Assembly: GCA_026002025.1 (NCBI GenBank) | Contig: BOAU01000037.1 | Coordinates: forward strand, 1 to 19,598 | Direction of reading: 5' to 3' | Source: Spirochaetia bacterium | GTDB lineage: Bacteria > Spirochaetota > Spirochaetia > Treponematales > Breznakiellaceae | Length of the DNA: 19,598 nt | In this document: positions 17,058 through 19,598 of the stretch, in pieces | Numbering within the stretch: position 1 is the first letter of the stretch | Layout of the letters: each line of letters begins with the position of its first letter | Made by a program: the position numbers and the translations under genes | Notes under the pieces: model-generated | What the model saw: the letters and a program-made list of their open reading frames with translations, nothing else | The model's database searches: none | Told to the model about the DNA's origin: nothing

Positions 17058-17079
17058 CCGTGGAATAACATTCCAACGG
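17058..17079 (-). other. Hairpin in the tuf leader
   Basis: In the transcript CCGTTGGAAT and ATTCCACGG pair over nine positions with one bulged T, around a GTT triloop. It would lie within the 5' untranslated RNA if transcription starts near 17127. Single T-runs flank it but no terminator arrangement is seen. Confidence 0.5.
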
Positions 17080-17133
17080 AAAAGCAGCGTTAATCAATAT
17101 GAGTTTAGGGGAAAAAACAGCGGAAAAATAAAA

Positions 17134-17142
17134 ATTTTACCA
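17134..17142 (-). promoter_or_regulatory. Candidate extended -10 promoter for tuf
   Basis: On the minus strand TGG precedes TAAAAT (17139-17134), giving the TGn extension and a five-of-six match to TATAAT. No good -35 box is visible at 17 bp, which extended -10 promoters can lack. It would give a leader of about 130 bases containing one hairpin. It lies just downstream of the triple-hairpin cluster. Confidence 0.4.
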
Positions 17143-17168
17143 CATGTCCCGTTCCACCTATCTCATCC

Positions 17169-17231
17169 CAGCGAACGCTGCGGAACTTTAGTTCCGCTTG
17201 GAGTTTTATCTCTTTCAGAGCTAAAACTCCA
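17169..17231 (-). repeat. Back-to-back triple palindrome (REP-like) upstream of tuf
   Basis: Three abutting inverted repeats: 17169-17180 CAGC/GCTG; 17180-17197 GCGGAAC/GTTCCGC; and 17199-17231, a 10-bp outer stem TGGAGTTTTA/TAAAACTCCA with an inner 4-bp stem CTCT/AGAG and, in the transcript, a GAA triloop. Almost every base is in a stem. The arrangement resembles the composite palindromic repeats (REP/BIME) of other bacteria, but no second full copy exists in the window. Confidence 0.55.
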
Positions 17232-17285
17232 CAAACCAGAAAACCGCACCGGCTTCCTGTTTGATGATCGGTTTGGACCATCGAG

Positions 17286-17300
17286 ACCCCGCACCGGGGT
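17286..17300 (-). other. ACCCCG/CGGGGT hairpin in the rpsG-tuf spacer
   Basis: A perfect 6-bp stem with a three-base loop (GTG in the transcript). It is one of the series of triloop hairpins between rpsG and tuf and has no T-tract. Confidence 0.5.
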
Positions 17301-17356
17301 ATGGTTGAATAGATTATCCCTCTAAACCTCCCAGACATTGAACCCTAAGGCTCATT

Positions 17357-17390
17357 CCGCAGTGCGGTTATTACCCGGCTAGGCCGGGTA
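17357..17390 (-). other. Two triloop hairpins after rpsG
   Basis: In transcript order, 17390-17372 is a perfect 8-bp stem TACCCGGC/GCCGGGTA with loop CTA, followed by 17367-17357, CCGC/GCGG with loop ACT. The first is strong and GC-rich. A T6 run lies upstream rather than downstream, so neither reads as a terminator on this strand. Confidence 0.6.
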
Positions 17391-17433
17391 CATCGTTTCA
17401 AAAAACCATTACGGAGTACAATACCCCGAATCA

Positions 17434-17448
17434 ACTACCAACGATAGT
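17434..17448 (-). other. GTT-triloop hairpin over the rpsG stop codon
   Basis: In the transcript ACTATC pairs with GGTAGT (one T-G) around GTT. The 3' arm contains the rpsG TAG (17437-17435). The stem is short and uses conserved codons (His-Tyr-Arg-Trp-stop), so chance is more likely here than at the longer examples. Confidence 0.4.
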
Positions 17449-17905
17449 GGGCGAATGCCTTGTTGGCCTCGGCCATCTTGTGGGTATCTTCCTTTTTCTT
17501 AAAGGCGGTACCCGTATTATTATACGCATCCATGAGCTCCGCTGCAAGACGGTCACCCATGCCATGACCCGATCTGGCCCGGGCGGCGTTGATAATCCAC
17601 CGCATACCCAAGGCTTCCCGCCGGGATTCCCGGATTTCCACCGGAACCTGGTAGGTAGCACCCCCAACCCGCCGGGATTTTACCTCGATCTGGGGCTTCA
17701 CATTATCTATGGCTTTCAAAAAAACTTCAAGGGGTTCCTTCTCGGCCTTTGTCTGGAGGACACCCAGGGCCTCATGGACTATCCGCAGCCCAATAGAGCG
17801 TTTGCCCTGCCACATCATGCGGTTTACAAACTTGGAAACCACCACACTGTTGTATTTGGGGTCCGGAAGTATGCCCCGATCTATGGTCTTCTTTTTACGT
17901 CCCAT
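17435..17905 (-). CDS. rpsG: 30S ribosomal protein S7
   Basis: This 156-residue protein begins [20 protein letters not shown] and has [40 protein letters not shown] and the end [10 protein letters not shown], all diagnostic for S7. S7 starts assembly of the 30S head and lies at the mRNA exit/E site. It follows rpsL by 10 bp. In E. coli S7 represses the str operon through the rpsL-rpsG spacer; here that spacer is too short for such a structure. fusA, normally next, is absent. Confidence 0.99.
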   Translation of the reverse strand: MGRKKKTIDRGILPDPKYNSVVVSKFVNRMMWQGKRSIGLRIVHEALGVLQTKAEKEPLEVFLKAIDNVKPQIEVKSRRVGGATYQVPVEIRESRREALGMRWIINAARARSGHGMGDRLAAELMDAYNNTGTAFKKKEDTHKMAEANKAFAHYRW

Positions 17906-17915
17906 TTCCTGTTCC

Positions 17916-18290
17916 TTAAGCCTTTGGCCGCTTGGCGCCGTACTTTGAACGGCTCCGCTTGCGGTCTTCTACGCCCAGGGTATCCTTGGCGCCCCGAATG
18001 ATGTGATAACGGACACCGGGGAGGTCCTTAACACGGCCGCCGCGCACCAGAACCACCGAGTGTTCCTGCAAATTATGGCCGATGCCGGGAATATAGGCGG
18101 TTACTTCAGTCCCATGGGAAAGCCGCACACGGGCAACCTTCCGCAACGCCGAATTGGGCTTTTTGGGGGTAACCGTCATAACACGGGTACAAACCCCGCG
18201 CTTTTGAGGGCAAGATTGAAGAGCCGGAGACTTCGTCTTGGAGGTAACCTGCTGCCTGCCGAAACGAACCAATTGATTAATTGTAGGCAT
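17916..18290 (-). CDS. rpsL: 30S ribosomal protein S12
   Basis: This 124-residue protein begins [20 protein letters not shown] and includes [20 protein letters not shown] and [21 protein letters not shown]12 helps set decoding accuracy. Lys43 and Lys88, the sites of classic streptomycin-resistance changes, are both the sensitive residue, and Asp89, the residue methylthiolated by RimO in E. coli, is present. It is the first gene of the cluster, with a GGGAG ribosome site and a promoter candidate 50-80 bp upstream. In T. pallidum rpsL and rpsG follow rpoC; here a divergent nuclease gene is upstream instead. Confidence 0.99.
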   Translation of the reverse strand: MPTINQLVRFGRQQVTSKTKSPALQSCPQKRGVCTRVMTVTPKKPNSALRKVARVRLSHGTEVTAYIPGIGHNLQEHSVVLVRGGRVKDLPGVRYHIIRGAKDTLGVEDRKRSRSKYGAKRPKA

Positions 18291-18339
18291 GAACTAAAAA
18301 CTCCCTTAAAAACATCAACAAATTACCACTTGCGCTACC

Positions 18340-18369
18340 TCTATAACGCAGGGAAACATACATTACCAA
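18340..18369 (-). promoter_or_regulatory. Candidate promoter for rpsL and the whole cluster
   Basis: On the minus strand TTGGTA (18369-18364) and TATAGA (18345-18340) are 18 bp apart, each matching four of six sigma-70 bases. It would give a leader of about 45 bases. An overlapping alternative, TTGATC with TAATGT 17 bp later, is weaker at -10. The region is the only sizeable gap upstream of the operon, so a promoter must lie here or outside the window; these boxes are the best seen. Confidence 0.4.
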
Positions 18370-18432
18370 GCACCATAAAAAAGATCAAGCGGTTTCCCGA
18401 TAAATTCGGCGATTTTTCCGTGTTTTTTTATA

Positions 18433-18491
18433 TTACCCTGGTTTTTCTAAAATGTGCAAGGGGTGAAAAGGCCGGCCGTGCCCCAGGGTAA
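18433..18491. repeat. 9-bp inverted repeat in the divergent control region
   Basis: TTACCCTGG (18433-18441) and CCAGGGTAA (18483-18491) are perfect inverted copies with 41 bp between them, including the palindrome GGCCGGCC at 18470-18477. The pair lies between the rpsL promoter candidate and that of the divergent gene. It could be a paired protein-binding site, a stem in a transcript from elsewhere, or an old insertion scar. Confidence 0.4.
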
Positions 18492-18496
18492 ACGCA

Positions 18497-18525
18497 TAGA
18501 AAATTTTCTTCTATATAAATATACT
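18497..18525 (+). promoter_or_regulatory. Candidate promoter for the PD-(D/E)XK nuclease gene
   Basis: TAGAAA (18497-18502) and TATACT (18520-18525) are 17 bp apart; the -10 box matches five of six, the -35 four of six. It lies about 50 bp ahead of the start codon in the most AT-rich part of the region. Confidence 0.45.
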
Positions 18526-18575
18526 AATTGAAAACCATGCCATCTTGGGGTAAGGTATGCCTATAGGCGGTAACC

Positions 18576-19436
18576 ATGGCAAACGAATCAGCTCCCGATG
18601 ATAAAACCGGCGGTATTCCCTGGCACCCCGCCTTCTTTGAGGCTGTCCAGCTGGAGCTTGTGGCCTTTCAGGATGTCCTTGAGTTCAAATACGAGTACCA
18701 GCTCACCACCGATCCCCTCCGTATCGACACCCTCATCATCAAAAAACCAAAGAATGTCACCATCGACAAGAATTTTGCCCAAATGTTCCGCTCTGAAAAT
18801 ATCTGCGAGTTTAAATCCCCGGGGGCTTACCTGTCGGTAAAAGACTTCTATAAGGTCATGGCCTATGCCAATCTCTATACGGCCATCACCCCCGGGGTCG
18901 AAATAACCGATATAACCCTTACCTTCGTTGAAGCCAAATATCCCCGTGAGCTTATCAAACATTTGAGGGAAATACGGGGATATAGCATAGACGAGCCCTG
19001 GCCGGGAATCCACCGGGTAAGGGGGGATTTCATTCCTATCCAGATAGTAGAGAGTAAAAAGCTCCCTGAAACGGACAATATGTGGCTGAAGGGCCTGAAC
19101 AAAGGCTTGGATATATCGAGTTTTGGGCGTATAGTTAAGGAGAGCCGGAAGAAAGGCAAGGGGGCCCGGCTAGGGTCCTATTTATATGCGGTGATACAGG
19201 CGAACCCGGAAACCCTCAAGGAGGTAACGATGAGTGATTTAACGGTAGAAGATGTCCTCAGGGAAGCCGGGTATATCCCCCGCTGGCTTGAGACGGGTCG
19301 GGAAGAGGGCCGGGAAGAAGGCCAGGAAAAAGTAGCCCGGAACCTCTTAAACATGGGTTTGAGTATTGAGCAAATAGCGAAAGCTGCGGAACTGGATATA
19401 GAAACCGTGAAATCATTGCAGGCTGCCCTTACTTAA
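18576..19436 (+). CDS. PD-(D/E)XK nuclease of the Rpn / transposase-associated family
   Basis: This 286-residue protein belongs to a family common in treponemes and clostridia. PWHPAFFEAVQLELVAFQDV starts the domain; then Asp51 (PLRIDTLIIKK) and E78-F-K80 (ENICEFKSPG) supply the D...ExK nuclease core, followed by the family's FYKVMAYANLY helix. The C-terminus has the charged repeat GREEGREEGQEK and a helix-turn-helix-like NMGLSIEQIAKAAELDIETV, both usual in Rpn-type proteins. E. coli Rpn proteins are DNA endonucleases that promote RecA-independent recombination; the activity of this branch is not established. The start has AGGCGG five bases upstream, partly inside the palindrome GCCTATAGGC (18559-18568). 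It is intact, not truncated, and diverges from the ribosomal operon. No terminator is seen after it. Confidence 0.8.
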   Translation: MANESAPDDKTGGIPWHPAFFEAVQLELVAFQDVLEFKYEYQLTTDPLRIDTLIIKKPKNVTIDKNFAQMFRSENICEFKSPGAYLSVKDFYKVMAYANLYTAITPGVEITDITLTFVEAKYPRELIKHLREIRGYSIDEPWPGIHRVRGDFIPIQIVESKKLPETDNMWLKGLNKGLDISSFGRIVKESRKKGKGARLGSYLYAVIQANPETLKEVTMSDLTVEDVLREAGYIPRWLETGREEGREEGQEKVARNLLNMGLSIEQIAKAAELDIETVKSLQAALT

Positions 19437-19471
19437 GAAACAAAGAAATAAGAATTTAACCACAAGCCGCC

Positions 19472-19496
19472 TGGAATTGCCCCGGTTGGGTGGACA
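19472..19496 (-). repeat. Terminal inverted repeat (transposase 3' side) of the IS3-family element
   Basis: On the minus strand the sequence runs TGTCCACCCAACCGGGG then CAATTCCA. The TGTCCA... start, the G-run and the CA terminus are typical of IS3-family ends. It begins five bases after the transposase stop. The partner repeat is outside the window, so the exact length is estimated. Confidence 0.65.
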
Positions 19497-19501
19497 GTTG
19501 G

Positions 19502-19598
19502 TTAAGCCACCTTTGAACATAATGCCGCAGCCGGTGTCGAATAGTCAAGAGCCGAATGCAGCCGTTTCCGGTTGTAGTAGGTCTCAATGTATTCAAAC
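19502..19598 (-). CDS. IS3-family transposase (OrfB), C-terminal 31 residues only
   Basis: Read from the right edge on the minus strand the frame is FEYIETYYNRKRLHSALDYS followed by TPAAALCSKVA and TAA at 19504-19502. YNRKRLHSALDYSTPA is the signature end of the rve/DDE integrase core of IS3-group OrfB, located after the catalytic Glu helix. The family catalyses copy-out/paste-in transposition through a circular intermediate. The catalytic residues and OrfA are outside the window, so integrity of the element cannot be judged. Confidence 0.85.
   Translation of the reverse strand, partial: FEYIETYYNRKRLHSALDYSTPAAALCSKVA

Larger units (their letters stand above)
16994..17434 (-). other. Non-coding rpsG-tuf spacer, hairpin-rich, no fusA
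   Basis: This 441-bp stretch has no convincing gene on either strand; a 103-codon plus-strand reading is random in composition. It contains at least seven inverted repeats (17058-17079, 17169-17180, 17180-17197, 17199-17231, 17286-17300, 17357-17367, 17372-17390) besides the one over the rpsG stop, and a promoter candidate at 17134-17142. In E. coli and many bacteria fusA occupies this place. Confidence 0.8.
19472..19598 (-). mobile_element. 3' end of an IS3-family insertion sequence, cut by window edge
   Basis: The minus strand carries the last codons of an IS3-type transposase followed by a terminal repeat ending in CA at 19472. The rest of the element lies beyond the right edge. Its end is 35 bp past the stop of the nuclease gene, so it did not disrupt that gene. 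Target-site duplication cannot be tested without the other end. Confidence 0.8.

Noticed and set aside
17014..17325. 103-codon plus-strand open frame in the rpsG-tuf spacer
   Set aside because: Runs straight through several palindromes, has no ribosome-binding site and no recognisable protein features.

Overview
The window (about 50% GC or a little higher) is almost entirely one bacterial ribosomal-protein supercluster on the minus strand, flanked by two unrelated plus-strand genes and the end of an insertion sequence. Protein sequences (EF-Tu, RpoA, SecY, S4, L2), the order secY-rpmJ-rpsM with no adk, map or infA, and the lack of fusA between rpsG and tuf all suggest a spirochaete of the Treponema group. 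The GC content and the presence of an Rpn-like nuclease gene and an IS3 element fit the larger-genome, termite-gut-type treponemes better than T. pallidum. The taxonomic placement is inference.

Layout, left to right: (1) positions 2-1459 (+), the 3' part of a long RelA/SpoT (Rel) gene whose hydrolase end lies outside the window; (2) a hairpin plus A/T-run at 1458-1488, a good Rho-independent terminator for the minus strand; (3) positions 18290 down to 1525 (-), 32 tightly packed genes: rpsL, rpsG, tuf, rpsJ, rplC, rplD, rplW, rplB, rpsS, rplV, rpsC, rplP, rpmC, rpsQ, rplN, rplX, rplE, rpsN, rpsH, rplF, rplR, rpsE, rpmD, rplO, secY, rpmJ, rpsM, rpsK, rpsD, rpoA, rplQ, and a 74-codon zinc-ribbon gene overlapping rplQ; (4) a divergent control region 18291-18575; (5) positions 18576-19436 (+), a PD-(D/E)XK nuclease of the Rpn / transposase-like family; (6) from 19472 to the right edge, the terminal inverted repeat and transposase 3' end of an IS3-family element on the minus strand.

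The str, S10, spc and alpha operons of other bacteria are therefore joined in one transcription direction. Together they supply 28 ribosomal proteins, EF-Tu, the SecY translocon and the RNA polymerase alpha subunit. Most junctions are 1-18 bp or overlap (TAATG, TGATG, ATGA), implying translational coupling.

The most unusual feature is in the spacers. All eight junctions of 30 bp or more contain perfect or near-perfect hairpins, and at six of them the hairpin overlaps or abuts the stop codon of the upstream gene. Two spacers (rpsJ-rplC and rpsG-tuf) are packed with consecutive hairpins. I found none at the junctions of 18 bp or less. The best candidate for an undescribed gene is the 74-residue CxxC...CxxC protein that ends the operon.
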